Under the pieces are notes generated by a model. It made no database searches. It was not told where the DNA came from and saw only the letters and a list, made by a program, of their open reading frames with translations. Below are positions 14,000-26,960 of a stretch of 64,000 nucleotides of DNA, piece after piece. Source of the stretch: Glandiceps talaboti (taxonomy: Eukaryota > Hemichordata > Enteropneusta > Spengelidae). The stretch lies in the NCBI RefSeq assembly GCF_964340395.1, contig NC_135554.1, positions 19,574,592-19,638,591 on the forward strand, read 5' to 3'. The translations under genes and the position numbers were made by a program. Every line of letters starts with the position of its first letter. Position 1 is the first letter of the stretch.

Positions 14000-14930
14000 T
14001 GCCTTTACTGTATAGTAAAGGTAAATTTTTGCAGATATCTCATGTCCCTACGGTACGGGTTGACTTCCATGACCCCCTTAGAGGCACCAGTGTAAACATA
14101 CCAGATGCAATCTCTACAAATTTACATTGAATTGTGAACTTCCACTAACCAAGTGGTCTATTTTACTGATGAGGGTTTCACTATTCAAAAGTACAGTAGC
14201 AGCATTAGTGTAAAGTCATGTAAAATTGTGATCCAAACTGCCACAATACATAGCAAGGACAGTGATTTATATTGTACATGCATTAATCAAATTACCCTGT
14301 CCAATCGCCATAGATGGTACGCCCTCATCGGTTAGATGAGATTACTTTCTGAGCTCAATCAAGAAACTGGTCGATGGAGGCGCACCAACTAGCTATTTTT
14401 GTAGTCTAGATGTTACACCTTTGGGCTATCTTCTGATACAGTGATACGATAAGCGATCGAAGATCGCTTTATCGAGGACGGAACGCCCGACTAAGTCTGC
14501 ATATGGCAGGCAACTAAACACTCAAGGTACAGATAAAATGACGATGTTTGTATGTAGCAGCATAGACGTTGGAGAGAAGCATAAACATTTGTGGTCGTTT
14601 CAATTAATCTTTGTTGGAAGTAAGGTGATTTATTGTCATGCACTAATGAATTCTTACTGAAAAGTAATGTGTTCTATCTCTATACAGTATAATTACTCCA
14701 AGGTTCAACATAGAGTACGAATTCAAAATTTAGGTGTGGTATTTTTTCAGCATTTCAAACTTGTGTGTGGCATATGAGGACATTTTATGATTTTGGTCTA
14801 GGGTGGTTCGAAATCCTGAAATGCTTATTAGCAAAGCTTCTGTATTTTTTCAAAAGGACCCAATTATTTACCAACTGGTGCATTGCAATAAAATGCAAAT
14901 AAGGTTTGGTAGTTCTCTTTTTGGAGGATG
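14000..14930. other. STIL-H4 intergenic region
   Basis: No gene seen. It holds a short inverted repeat with GCGCCCTCAT-type ends (about 14309-14390), a hairpin CGATAAGCGATC / GATCGCTTTATCG (14447-14474), and an 18-base segment (14509-14526) identical to the tail of the SINE at 15828. The last is probably a truncated SINE relic. Confidence 0.5.
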
Positions 14931-14934
14931 TGGT

Positions 14935-14950
14935 GGCCCTGAAAAGGGCC
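14935..14950 (-). terminator. Histone 3' stem-loop of H4
   Basis: On the - strand it reads GGCCCTTTTCAGGGCC, the canonical replication-dependent histone mRNA stem-loop bound by SLBP, 31 bases after the H4 stop. Beyond it the - strand reads CCTCCAAAAAGAGAAC, matching the purine-rich downstream element that pairs with U7 snRNA. No poly(A) signal is needed for this class. Confidence 0.95.
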
Positions 14951-14981
14951 GTTTGGTTTGGGTTTTGTTGTAGTTGGAAAT

Positions 14982-15317
<336 letters not shown>

Positions 15318-15349
15318 CTAACTGATAATGAATGAAGGCATAGTTAGCA

Positions 15350-15359
15350 TTTATATATA
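15350..15359 (-). promoter_or_regulatory. TATA box of H4
   Basis: TATATATAAA on the - strand, about 57 bases before the H4 ATG. An inverted CCAAT element on the same strand (plus-strand ATTGG at 15489-15493) lies about 130 bases further upstream. Confidence 0.8.
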
Positions 15360-15827
15360 GGGGGAATGCGAACGTACTAACAAACACTGTTGGGCCATTG
15401 TCACTTTCGTCTTTTTTTGTCTAAAGTCGAATTTTTAATTACCTGCCTTTTTTGCAAGCTATAGCGCTAATTAGATGATCTCTTTTTCATTGGCCAAATT
15501 TCAGCCAATAACCACAGACAAATTTCTTACTCGTCTGTGCAATAACGCACCATTGCCATAATCATTTCAAGGTGTCGGGATACCATAATCTAACACAAAG
15601 TTTCTACCTCGAAAGAAGCAGAAAAAACTAAGACAATAGAGGGAAGACAATATTGCCCAGTAAAAGTGAACAATCAAGAATTTGTATTTGTAATATTCCT
15701 TTAATGATTACCATTAATGTTAGACAACTGTAATTTAAATTTTTTTAAGCTATTTTTCTGTCAGTATGGGAAATGATCATAACGGTTTTTGTTTATGTTT
15801 ACTAAACTGTGCAGACTATATCGTGTA

Positions 15828-16180
15828 GGCAACTAAACACTCAAGCAACAGACACGATGTAAAAGGAGCCCAAAATTTACATTGGAGGATCTTGTCTGTG
15901 ATTTTAGGTAGCAGTAAAGTAACATGTACAGTAGACCACAACATGACAGAAAGACCATACATTGCCCAATAACAGGAGGAATGTTCAGTGTTAATGTAGG
16001 AGGAAACTGGAGTACCTGGGGAAAACCTGCGTTGTATGGTAGAGTCAAACTGAACGACACTCTTCTAACTTACAGCGTGGTATGGTAAATTTAATCAAAC
16101 CCAGCTGACACCAGGCGGGTTCGAACCCAGGCTGCAGAGGTAAGAGGCGTACAGACTAACAGCTCGGCCACCGACAACCC
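15828..16180 (-). mobile_element. tRNA-derived SINE
   Basis: Read on the - strand, the element starts at about 16180 with a tRNA-like head. It contains an A box-like TGGCCGAGCTGTTAG (16156-16170) and a perfect B box core GGGTTCGAACCC (16117-16128), together an internal RNA polymerase III promoter. The head resembles a Leu/Ser-type tRNA but does not fold as a usable tRNA gene. A body of about 240 bases follows and ends in CTTGAGTGTTTAGTTGCC (15828-15845). The same 18 bases recur alone at 14509-14526, which supports a dispersed repeat. Target-site duplications were not resolved. Confidence 0.75.
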
Positions 16181-16752
16181 TAAATGTTACTATCGATATG
16201 TACTTCGTGCGTGGGATATTGATTTTTGTATAGTAATTGAGACCTTTATTGTCAGAAGTCTTAGTGTAAAATGTGTACACACACGCTAGAGAGGAGCCTA
16301 AAATTCCTGAGCAGTTATATTTCTTTTGTCGTCGTTTGAAGTAAGAAGATTTATTGGCATCACGAACCTTCAAATAAAATGAACTACACAGGCAATATTT
16401 GTATTCAGACAATAAAACTCAACTTGCTATGACAAGGGGGTCTAATATACACTGGGGTAACACGTAGTATGTTGAACAACAATTAAAAGTTGTGTTTCTT
16501 ACTCGTCTGTGGAGGTGCACTAGAGAGGCATATGTACAATTTAATATTTCTATAAAGAATTTTCTGTTTTAGCTTTGAAAACACTCACTAGTCAACAGTT
16601 GGATTAACCGTCTCACAATAATAAGTACAATCCTCTTGATTTTGAACTTGATAATATCGCTTGGATTTGTGAATGGAACAGAGTGTGGAGAGAGTAGAGT
16701 AGGGATTTGAGACACTTTGGCACTAGGTGGTTCTCTTTTTGGAGGATGTGGT

Positions 16753-16768
16753 GGTCCTGAAAAGGACC
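16753..16768 (-). terminator. Histone 3' stem-loop of H2B
   Basis: On the - strand it reads GGTCCTTTTCAGGACC, 29 bases after the H2B stop. Compared with the H4 and H2A stem-loops, the third base pair is U-A instead of C-G, a compensatory change that preserves the stem. CCTCCAAAAAGAGAACC follows as the downstream element. Confidence 0.95.
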
Positions 16769-16797
16769 GTTTGGTTTGTGTATGCTGGGCATACGAT

Positions 16798-17166
16798 TTA
16801 CTTGGAGCTGGTGTACTTGGTGACGGCTTTGGTACCCTCACTGACGGCGTGCTTGGCAAGCTCACCGGGCAGCAAGAGACGTACAGCAGTCTGGATCTCT
16901 CTGCTAGTGATGGTGGATCTCTTGTTGTAGTGGGCAAGGCGGGAAGCTTCAGCGGCGATGCGCTCGAAGATATCGTTGACGAAGCTGTTCATGATAGACA
17001 TGGCCTTGGAGGAGATACCAGTGTCTGGGTGAACCTGCTTCATGACTTTGTAGATGTAGATACCATAGCTTTCCTTCCTTTTCCTCTTTCTCTTCTTGTC
17101 GCCACTACGGGCGGCTTTAGCCTTACCGGCTTTCTTGGCTGCTTTACCACTTATTTTAGGAGGCAT
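16798..17166 (-). CDS. H2B: Histone H2B
   Basis: An intronless gene for a 122-residue histone H2B, partner of H2A in the nucleosome. It starts [20 protein letters not shown], has the [11 protein letters not shown] basic run, the histone fold beginning [17 protein letters not shown] and the usual C-terminus [10 protein letters not shown]. The frame stays open upstream of the ATG, but MPPK is the conventional start and lies at the right distance from the TATA box. It is divergent from H2A, with 349 bases between the two ATGs. The tail is typical of marine invertebrates rather than vertebrates. Confidence 0.98.
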   Translation of the reverse strand: MPPKISGKAAKKAGKAKAARSGDKKRKRKRKESYGIYIYKVMKQVHPDTGISSKAMSIMNSFVNDIFERIAAEASRLAHYNKRSTITSREIQTAVRLLLPGELAKHAVSEGTKAVTKYTSSK

Positions 17167-17893
<727 letters not shown>

Positions 17894-17923
17894 TTTGTAT
17901 GCCCTAGCATACCCAAACCAAAC

Positions 17924-17939
17924 GGCCCTTTTCAGGGCC
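17924..17939 (+). terminator. Histone 3' stem-loop of H2A
   Basis: GGCCCTTTTCAGGGCC, 30 bases after the H2A stop, preceded by CCAAACCAAAC. It is followed by CCTCCAAATAGAGAAC as the U7-type downstream element. Confidence 0.95.
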
Positions 17940-18002
17940 ACCACATCCTCCAAATAGAGAACTACCAAACCATGCTTTCATATATCAAACCGTATAATTT
18001 TC

Positions 18003-18295
<293 letters not shown>

Positions 18296-18299
18296 CACA

Positions 18300-20790
18300 T
18301 ACTGTTCCTGTAGCATAGGCTCATATGTGTTGTATTATTAGTACCGTCGCGGTACATATTCACTGTGAGAACTGTACTACATTATACATGCTGTGTGACC
18401 CCAATGACAGGTATCATACCGTTCCAATGAATCGTTGGTCCCAGGGTTCCCCGGGTTGCGAGCAGATGACATCGTGTTACTTCACTTCTCGCTGCCAGTC
18501 GCCCCTGTTCCTAAGGACACCGGCGTCGTCCTGACACCGTGAAAACTGAATATTCACTGCATGCGGGAGCTGCGGCCTTCCCGCACGGTACAGTAAGTAC
18601 GCAGTCCCATTTCTTATAGTCGTTACAGGCATAATGGTCTATTTCATATATAAATCATTCCATGATTGAACGCAGATTTAGATATTTTAATTGCTTGATG
18701 CAATCGGCGTCTAGTGTGATTTAAATTTACAAAATAATTACGATTTGTCATAATTAATTATTCACAAACTAGTGTGTAAGCAAAACGTATACTAACATAT
18801 ATTTTTACTAACCTACACCAGACTGTATTTGTTATTTTATATAATTCTGTTGACCCAGGAACAGTTGATTACTGTTTTTTTGAATGTCTGGTTGAAGAAC
18901 ACAAATGTCATCAAATTCGCCTACCAGTTTGAAATGCACTCAGTCACCATTAATACCGGTACCATTAAAACGAAATAATCGCAATTCACCGTACGCGTGA
19001 CACAAGATCGAAAAGAGTCAACAGTACAACGTGAAAAATATAACGTGCACATTTTTACCGGAGGGGGAAATGAAATATCCGTATCGTCTTCGCTGGAAAC
19101 GGTGAAAATACAGACAACAGGCACGATCACTGTATTTAGTGGGTATAGACAATTAACTCATGAATATTACTTGGAATATAAAGTGAAACATTCATATAAG
19201 TATATAGAACCCTACTTCGTAATAAGGCCATTCAAGCTGTTTTAAATAATTCTCAGCAAATCGCGCTAATTTACGACGTTAGAGCGTCGACAATAACTCT
19301 TTTCATTTAAATGGTGAAATTCCGCGTATTTGTAGACATTACTAATAATAGTATATGAACTGTGGATAACCTTTTCGTTCTTTAGTACGGAGCGTGTCGG
19401 CTGATTCCGAGAAATGTCGATTTCATTGGAACACACTTGTACGCTGTGTTGTTCATATGTAACATATATTAAATGAACACTGTGTACTGTGAACACTCCT
19501 TATACAACACACACATGGGGAATCTAATCTGAAAACCAAGGTAGTTTTTCCAATAATTACATGTATACATGGTATATCCGATTGGATATCATATATAACA
19601 GTGACGCGTTCTTACAACATGGCGGCGGATTGTTGTACTGTTACCTGGAATCTAAAATGAAAGAGAACTCATACTACTTATTCGCATTGCTTATTTTGCT
19701 CTATTTGTTTTCTGTATATTAGTGTGTGCGTGTCTTCATATAATTCCAACATTACAATTTCATTTTTTGATATTCTATTCACGTTAACATTTGTGTACAA
19801 AACTTTCATTTTATCTCAGTATTGTTTCCTGATGGCAGACACTGTATAGGTCGATAACCCAACACTGTATTGAATGCTATGACAGCGCCTTGCAGGCCAC
19901 AGTGTATACTCGTCCTGTTTGATATAAACCATGCAGAAACCAATAAGAAACTGCATACATAGTACAATTTATTGAATGAGCACATTTTCTCCTAACATTA
20001 TTATTTCAATGAAATGAACTAACGTGCCACAATGTAGACATCAAAACATTGGCCCCATGTGTCTAAACGTAGCAAGAAATTACACTCTTGAATGTATGTA
20101 TTAACTGAGCGAATGAACGGTAACCTGCCGGAAGGCCCTGTAATACATTTGTACACATACTGTTATGCGTACATTAGCTTGGCATAGGAACCTGGCGTGG
20201 ATGTTCACTTCCGGGTCTATTTGACATTTTCCAATACATGTGTTCTAATAGCATATGTATATTGTGGTACGTGGTTTGTCTGTATTCAAAATCTTCACAC
20301 AAAATTGTTTACTTCAAAATCTTAGTGCTAATTATTCTTCATTTGGATGTGATGATAGTTTACTTGACAATCACCATAATAATATTACGTTTCACCAGAA
20401 ATACAAGACAAAATTAAATCGTCAGTTAGGCCACTCTTTTCCTTGTCTGTGGTTATGTACAGTATATACACGCAGTTATTGCTGGACGAGATCGGGTGTG
20501 TGTGTGTGGGGGGGGGGGGGTCCTGTTATAGAGTAGAAAATGGCAATGTTGGTGAAATTGAAACTGTTTAATAAAAAAAAATATAGGCTATGACGGAGTC
20601 ATGGATCAACAATATAACTATGTGTCAGCCAGCCTCTCTAAAACGTTACAGAGCTCTGAAAATTGGCAACTATGGCTCAGGAGAGACTGACTGTACACTT
20701 GGGCGAGGCATGATGGGAAGTAAACAAAGTGAGGTGCTCCACTCTTCTGCATCCTTGCCAAACAATGTTCGAGACCTTTCAAGGATACGA
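18300..20790. other. H2A-RdRP intergenic region
   Basis: No supported gene. A GC-richer patch at about 18420-18600 contains a hairpin, TGCGGGA...TCCCGCA. At 19618 ACAACATGGCGGCGG, a YY1-like motif overlapping an ATG, opens a 13-codon frame (MAADCCTVTWNLK); it could mark a distal start region, but nothing proves it. A poly(G) run lies at about 20509-20520. The other open frames are short and unconvincing. Confidence 0.5.
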
Positions 20791-20794
20791 AGCT

Positions 20795-20800
20795 TATAAA
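20795..20800 (+). promoter_or_regulatory. Candidate TATA box of the RdRP gene
   Basis: TATAAA lies 293 bases before the RdRP ATG. It sits within a 13-base inverted repeat pair (CTTGGGCGAGG at about 20698 and its complement at about 20823). The position is reasonable for a core promoter, but this is not proven. Confidence 0.35.
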
Positions 20801-21087
20801 TTTGTTGACTTTGACATAATACCTCGCCCAAGCGTGCAGCGCGCCTCTTCACTTTCGTTTTAACACATCTTTCATTCAAATATGTAGCCAAAATGTATTG
20901 GTTTACTATCCCCATAATCATCTTTGCCATGAATGAAGCTGAGTTGGGACGGGAAATGAGTCTATCTACTGGCTTGGTTATTGTATCAGATTTGTTACTG
21001 TTTTCACTTTTTTTTCTCATTGTAACACAGAAAACACATTGAGGCGTAAGGCATTTCTGGTAACTACATGTATCATAATCAAACAAC

Positions 21088-23031
21088 ATGGCGGCCTCTA
21101 AGAAACCAAAAGACAAAATGAAAGATTACACTGTCCCAGTCAAAGTCACATTGGAAACTGTAGTCAGTGATACCAATACTGTCCTTCAAAAGACATCGCG
21201 TCAGCTTCAGTCGTATGGAACTGTACAGCAACGGGAAGTTATTGGCAGCACAACTTCGCTATCTACAGAGAGAGTAGTCAATATGCTATTTACGCTGTCA
21301 TTGTCGCCCACCGAACAGCACAGATACAACTCGGTGAAGGATTACTTTGGGTCAGTTAGACGCCGATGGTGTCAGCACACGTCGCGCGGCTCTGGACAAC
21401 CGTGGTTAAGTTCTGATGATTCCCGACTGTACTCCTACCAGGGAAGCAGGGCAGCGATTCACAAAGACATTACAGCACATGCAATGTCATTAGGGGTACT
21501 CCTTGATCGGGGAACTTATGTCAACCATTATGAAAGTCCAGATACTATGGACTCGGTAGAATTGCTGATGGAACACGATAGAAGTGCTCTGACTGTACTT
21601 ATGTATCCGAAGAATAACGACACAATATCCTCGGATTTCAGTTATCTTCATAACTATGGTTATGACGATGAAGACGACATATCCTTTATGCCTGCTGCTC
21701 AAATCAAACCGTACCAGCTGCGCCTTCAATACAGTGATTTGGAAAAGTTCGCTGTCGTTGACGACAAGGAGAGCGCCCTATATGTTTATTTCCACCTGGT
21801 GTATTCCCCACGTCTAAGTCAATCTGACACAGCAATCGTAAACGAAAAGACCAACTGGCAAAGAAAACGAAGTATCCCGGGATGCACAGCAGAAGTATTA
21901 GGCAATTCTTCTGTACTTCGGTTTTCCTTCAAGGGTAAAGAGGCACGCGACTCAGTACGCCGTGCTCTAAGTCGCCTCCGCAGCCGGTCTAATTTCCAGA
22001 TTTTCTACAGTCCAATACGAACTGTTCCACCCTCCTCGCAACAAACCCACCTAACTCGACCGGACTTCAGATCATTTGAATGCCAGTACGCTCTACAATG
22101 TTTGCTAAGTCGTGGTTTTGTTGTAACAGATCAGCTGGATTCGTTCTTTCCGATGTTGACGACAACAATAGACCGCTATGATGAGAGCATTCACTGCAAA
22201 GCACTGTTTCAAGTCCTTGCGGATATAGATAATAACCACTTCGTTGATCTCAATAAAGTGTACGAGGCCGCCATCCGAAATTTTGCACTTCGCATCGACA
22301 TAGACGAAGACTTGGAATCAAAATATCTTCCATCAACCTGTCGTTACGTTCGCCGTGTTGTAGTTACACCATCAAGGTTGCTTTTTTTACAACCAGAGTT
22401 AATGTTCGAAAACAGAATCCTTCGTCAATTTGGTGAAGAGTGCTGCATTAGAGTTGTTTTTCGAGATGAAAATTATCACAAACTCTCTTCCATGGATTCC
22501 TCTTCACAAGAAATTGAAGACCGTATTGTGTCCACCCTTCAGTCAGGCGTCCGTGTTGGTGAGCGCCATTACAAATTTCTCGCCTGTTCAAACAGTCAAC
22601 TGAGAGATCACGGGTGTTGGCTGTATGCTAGAGATGACAAAGGCCACACTGCTGCCAGTATTCGACGATGGATGGGTGATTTCAGCCAAATCAAATGTGT
22701 AGCTACGTACATTTCAAGAATGGGCCAGTGTTTCTCAACTTCTGAAGAGAGTGTGGCCGTCAACGTTGCAGAAGGCAAAGTCCGTATTGTTAATGACATA
22801 AAAGGGGGTATAGATCCCGATGGAAAGCAATACTGTTTCTCTGATGGAATCGGGAAAATATCAAGAACCTTGGCAGAACAGGTGAGAAAATAAGACGAAA
22901 TGACGAGTGAATAGTTACGAGATCTTAAAAGAGGCAAGTGACTTTACTCATTGCTTATAACCTGGAGAAAGAAGTAGCATTAGTTGAAAAAAGGTTTTGA
23001 TGAAACGAATGGGCTTTGTGACGACGTTACC

Positions 23032-23065
<34 letters not shown>

Positions 23066-24326
23066 GTGATGATGGTGGTGGTGGTGGTGGTGGTGGTGGT
23101 GGTGGTGGTGGTAACCACCACGACGATGGCGGCGATGATGATAATGATAATGAATGTGTCTTCTTTCAGATATGTGAAGAAATCGGGAGATCTATCGTCC
23201 CTTCAGCATATCAAATTAGATTTGGAGGTAGCAAAGGTGTGGTTGCCATAGGCACGGACTTCTCTGATGATGAAGAAATGATAGAGATCCGAGGGAGCAT
23301 GCAAAAGTTCGAAAGCAATCACAGCAAAATAGAAGTTATGAGTGTTACGTCACCTGGTAGGTTTAAATGAAAAGTCCAAAAGACCCATTTCTACCTAGTA
23401 TAATACACTTGTATTGATTAGTGCTGCCAATTTTAAGTAATTAAATAGCACATTGGTAATTTACTCAACTTTGATATCTTACAGAAAAGCCTAACTGCGT
23501 ACTTGACATGTGTTCGGCCATTTGGGGATCTCCTGTAGGGGTTTATGGGAAGATCTGGGAAAGGTCTTGTGATAATTGCTTTGTAATTGCAAAGGCAAAA
23601 TGTGATGTCATCATCAAAAGGTTTCCCGTAAAGCCTTGCAGGAAATCCTCCAAATGACTGAACGTTATACAGTTTTATTCAACGATGATTGAGTGGAGGT
23701 TATAATTATTTGTGGCAACTGGTAAATGTCTGACTAGGAACTCGGATGTAATGACGTATGAAACACCACCACCTCACTCAGATTACTTCTAAAGTTCTAA
23801 TGTGCAACAGGTGGTGTAAAAGTATTTCATGCACATGTGCCTATGGCCCTTACTAATAAACTGTACTGCTTTATATTTCCAGGACGTCTGTATTTCAATC
23901 GACAAGCTATTACAGTCTTGTCTGGTCTGGAAATTCCTGACAAAGTGTTCCTGAAACTACAGGATCAAATGCTAAGTCATTTAGCCAAAATGTTCCTGTC
24001 CGAGAAAGTCGCTGTCGAGTCTCTCCAGAAACGAGCCCGCCTTAGTATCAAATATAAGAAACTACAGAGATGCGGAATTGCCATGACAACCGAGCCTTTC
24101 TTTAAAGAATTGCTCCAGGCAGTCTACAAAAGTTTCATTGGTAAGTGAAAGGCAGGTGTCGTCTTGTCCCGAATTTCGGTTTCAATCATATTTTTCTAGT
24201 GATTTAAGGTCTGGAGTAGGCTATCCAACAACTGGAGCAATGGGAGACGAGTTACTGAAGTTGACCAATCAGCCAAGTCAGTCGCTTGTTAGCTCGCTCA
24301 CTCGTTCATTCATTCACTTATCAGTG

Positions 24327-24357
<31 letters not shown>

Positions 24358-26794
24358 AAGTAAGTAAGTAAGTAATCGGGGAGTACATTAAGTAAGTAAG
24401 TCAGTCAGTCAGTCAGTCAGTCAGTCAATCAATCAGTAGTCAGTCAGTCAGTCAGTCAGTCGAGGATTGAAGTTAATTATTTTGTCGTCTTTCTCTGACA
24501 GTTTCAAGTTGACAAACAAGAACTACGGTTGAGCGAACAAGCGCTACCCATGATTTTTTTTAAAATCATCAATGTGAAATTAATTTTAGTTTTTGTGCAT
24601 GTTTTTAGGTGAAATTCGTCGAAGAGCTCGATTTGAAATCCCACAAGAATATGGTCGAAACATGATTGGTGTACTAGACGAGACAGGTACCCTCCGGTAC
24701 GGTCAGGTATTTATACAGTACTCTAAGAGTCTCGACAAACCTCAGAAGTCATGCCAAATTCACACTGGTCCAGTTGTCGTCACTAAATTTCCTTGTTATC
24801 ATCCTGGTGACGTCAGAAAATTTGAAGCCATCAATGTTCCAGCATTACATCACCTGATTGATTGCTTTGTATTCCCACGCCAAGGGCCAAGACCTCACCC
24901 AAATGAGATGGCAGGATCTGACTTAGACGGAGATGAGTACTTCGTTACCTGGTTACCAGAACTCATCTTCTCCCGTACCAACCATCCACCAATGCACTTC
25001 CCAACCCCAAAGAAGAAAGTAGTAGAGGGGCAAGTCAAATTAGACGACATGATCAAGTTTATAGCTGAATATATCCAAAACGATAGGTTAGGTCCTATGT
25101 CCAATGCTCATCTCGTCATGGCTGATCAACAGAAAGATGGCGTTTTCTCCGATGTATGTATACAAGTTGCAAAGTTATTAGCAGAAGCAGTCGACTTTGC
25201 CAAGACGGGGTACTGTCCTGACCTCGAGAAAGAGCATCGTCCTATTAGATATCCTGATTTCATGGGTAAAAGAGATAAGTCGTCATACCGTTCAAATCGA
25301 TGCTTAGGTAAATTGTACCGACAATGCTTGGCCATAGAAAAAGTCACACTTCCCAATTTACGATCTGATGACAGAGGCGATAACGTCAAAGTAGAGGTTC
25401 CGAGAGTCGCCGTTGATGAGTCAATGAAGTACCCTGGTTACTGCAAATACGTAGAGGCTGCCAAAATATCACGTGACCGCTACAACCATCAATTATCGTT
25501 ACTTATGACACAGTATGGAATCGAAAGCGAGGCAGAAGCTTTATCTGGTTGCGTTACTAAATTGAATAAACGAATAACCGAGAGAAATGAACGGTTTGAC
25601 ACTGAAAAGATCATACGGGTGAAAATCTCTAACCTAAGAAGAGTAACGAGAGACGAATTCAATGAAGAATGTGATAGTGATGACAGCCAGGGTAGTGATG
25701 AAGATGAGGCTGATGACGTAGACAACTCAAAATTGGCTAAAGCATCTGCCTGGTATTACGTCACATATTCCGAATATAACCCCAAGTTTCTCAGTTTTCC
25801 ATGGGTGGTGTCTGATTTGCTTGGGCAAATAAAGTCACTGCAAAGTGGTCCTACCCCACTGACCCATGACCCTCTGATCAGTGAAATCAACCGTCAGTTG
25901 CTTGAAAGTGTACACACTGATGGAGATTCATTTGTTGATTATCTACGTCACCAGGATGACGTCACTGAAAGTGGTGTAATTAAGCAATATTTGGTGACCT
26001 ACCCATGTTTGATATCAGTTGTCAATATTTTACTGAAGTGGGCAAAAGTGCATGACGTAATTCATGGCGGTGTTCATTCAACGAAGGAAGCACTGAGTAG
26101 AAATATGTTGCTTTTAATTCTACTTGATTTTGCTTTGCAGAATGAGTATGTGGATTTGGCACAATCTGTACCAAATATTAATATCACTTTCATCCTTTTC
26201 CAGCAGCGACTCCAAAGGGGTGAATGTCCGGAGGAGGGAGGGTTAAAGAACGGGAAACCAGCAAATTTATTTGTAGATTTCCTCGAATACTGTAGTAAAT
26301 TACAGTACGATAAATCACCCCTTTCAACCAAAACACTGCGAGTTAGCAATGTAACAGATGAGCAAGCCTACAGGTTAGGGGAAGCAGCCCTTATGGCTTT
26401 CCATCACTTAGCCCAGAGTGGTAATATTAACAACCTCGTGTCTAGTTGGGTCTGGGAAGTAGAGTATGAGATGTCTCGCGAGATTTCAGCTGCTTGTTGG
26501 ATCCTTCTTTCTAGAAATATTATGCATTACGAAAAACAAATTGAAGAGTACAGCGGCGCTGCAGTTACATTAAGACTGCTTGCCTTAAGGGGACCACCGC
26601 GTGGTCAGCTGACAGCATTTGGTTCAATCAAATCACTGGATAGGATAAGAGACAGGATCGATCTATTGGACCACATGTTCAATAATGTGCGCTTTCGTTA
26701 CATTCGGAGTCAAACAATTCCGGATAACTTCTTTACACATTCATACATCTATGAATACAGTCCATATACCGATGTTTATTACCCAGGATATTAG
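21088..26794 (+). CDS. Cellular RNA-dependent RNA polymerase (RdRP), complete four-exon gene
   Basis: A eukaryotic cellular RdRP of the QDE-1/RRF-1/EGO-1/plant RDR family, which copies RNA templates into complementary RNA for silencing. Exons: 21088-22881, 23170-23356, 23883-24140, 24609-26794; all GT/AG with matching phases, 4,425 nt, 1,474 residues. Family motifs in order: VVVTPSRLLFLQPELMFENR (about residue 421), FLACSNSQLRDHGCWLY (about 498), DGIGKIS (about 586), YQIRFGGSKGVV (about 612), RGSMQKF, the VLDETGTLRYGQVF strand, and the catalytic HPNEMAGSDLDGDEY, whose DLDGD (24920-24934, residues 851-855) supplies the metal-binding aspartates. The first 400 residues match nothing I recognise. 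The catalytic core is intact and no stop or frameshift was found, so the gene looks functional. ATG context is AACATGG. Cellular RdRPs are known from nematodes, amphioxus and scattered other animals and are absent from vertebrates and insects. This is not a viral polymerase: the DLDGD double-barrel family is distinct. Confidence 0.95.
23034..23111. repeat. (GAT)n-(GGT)n microsatellite
   Basis: GAT units followed by GGT units in RdRP intron 1 (22882-23169). The open frames giving Asp/Gly runs are artefacts. They read into exon 2 but are interrupted by the acceptor at 23168-23169. Confidence 0.9.
24325..24462. repeat. (GTTA)n/(GTAA)n/(GTCA)n tetranucleotide tract
   Basis: Successive GTTA, GTAA and GTCA arrays in RdRP intron 3 (24141-24608). 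The middle block spells the consensus 5' splice site GTAAGT several times in a row. Confidence 0.9.
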
Positions 26795-26882
26795 TTATAT
26801 CTGTCTAGTAAACATCCGTGAATTACAGTCTGATCGCGAGTAGGTGTAACCTTTCGCTGTTTTCGTTAATTGTGTGCGCACG

Positions 26883-26950
<68 letters not shown>

Positions 26951-26960
26951 CGTCCGTCCG
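26883..26960. repeat. (TGTC)n microsatellite
   Basis: About 15 TGTC units followed by a few TCCG units, just downstream of the RdRP stop (26794), probably within its 3' UTR or flank. Confidence 0.95.

Noticed and set aside
14814-14826. B box-like GGTTCGAAATCC near H4
   Set aside because: One base too many for the consensus, and no A box or tRNA fold nearby.
16117-16170. A true tRNA gene
   Set aside because: A and B boxes are present, but the acceptor and anticodon stems do not close properly and a long body follows. A SINE head fits better.
21088-26794. RdRP gene as an integrated RNA-virus polymerase
   Set aside because: The DLDGD double-psi-barrel motif and surrounding blocks belong to the cellular silencing RdRP family, and the gene has three introns.
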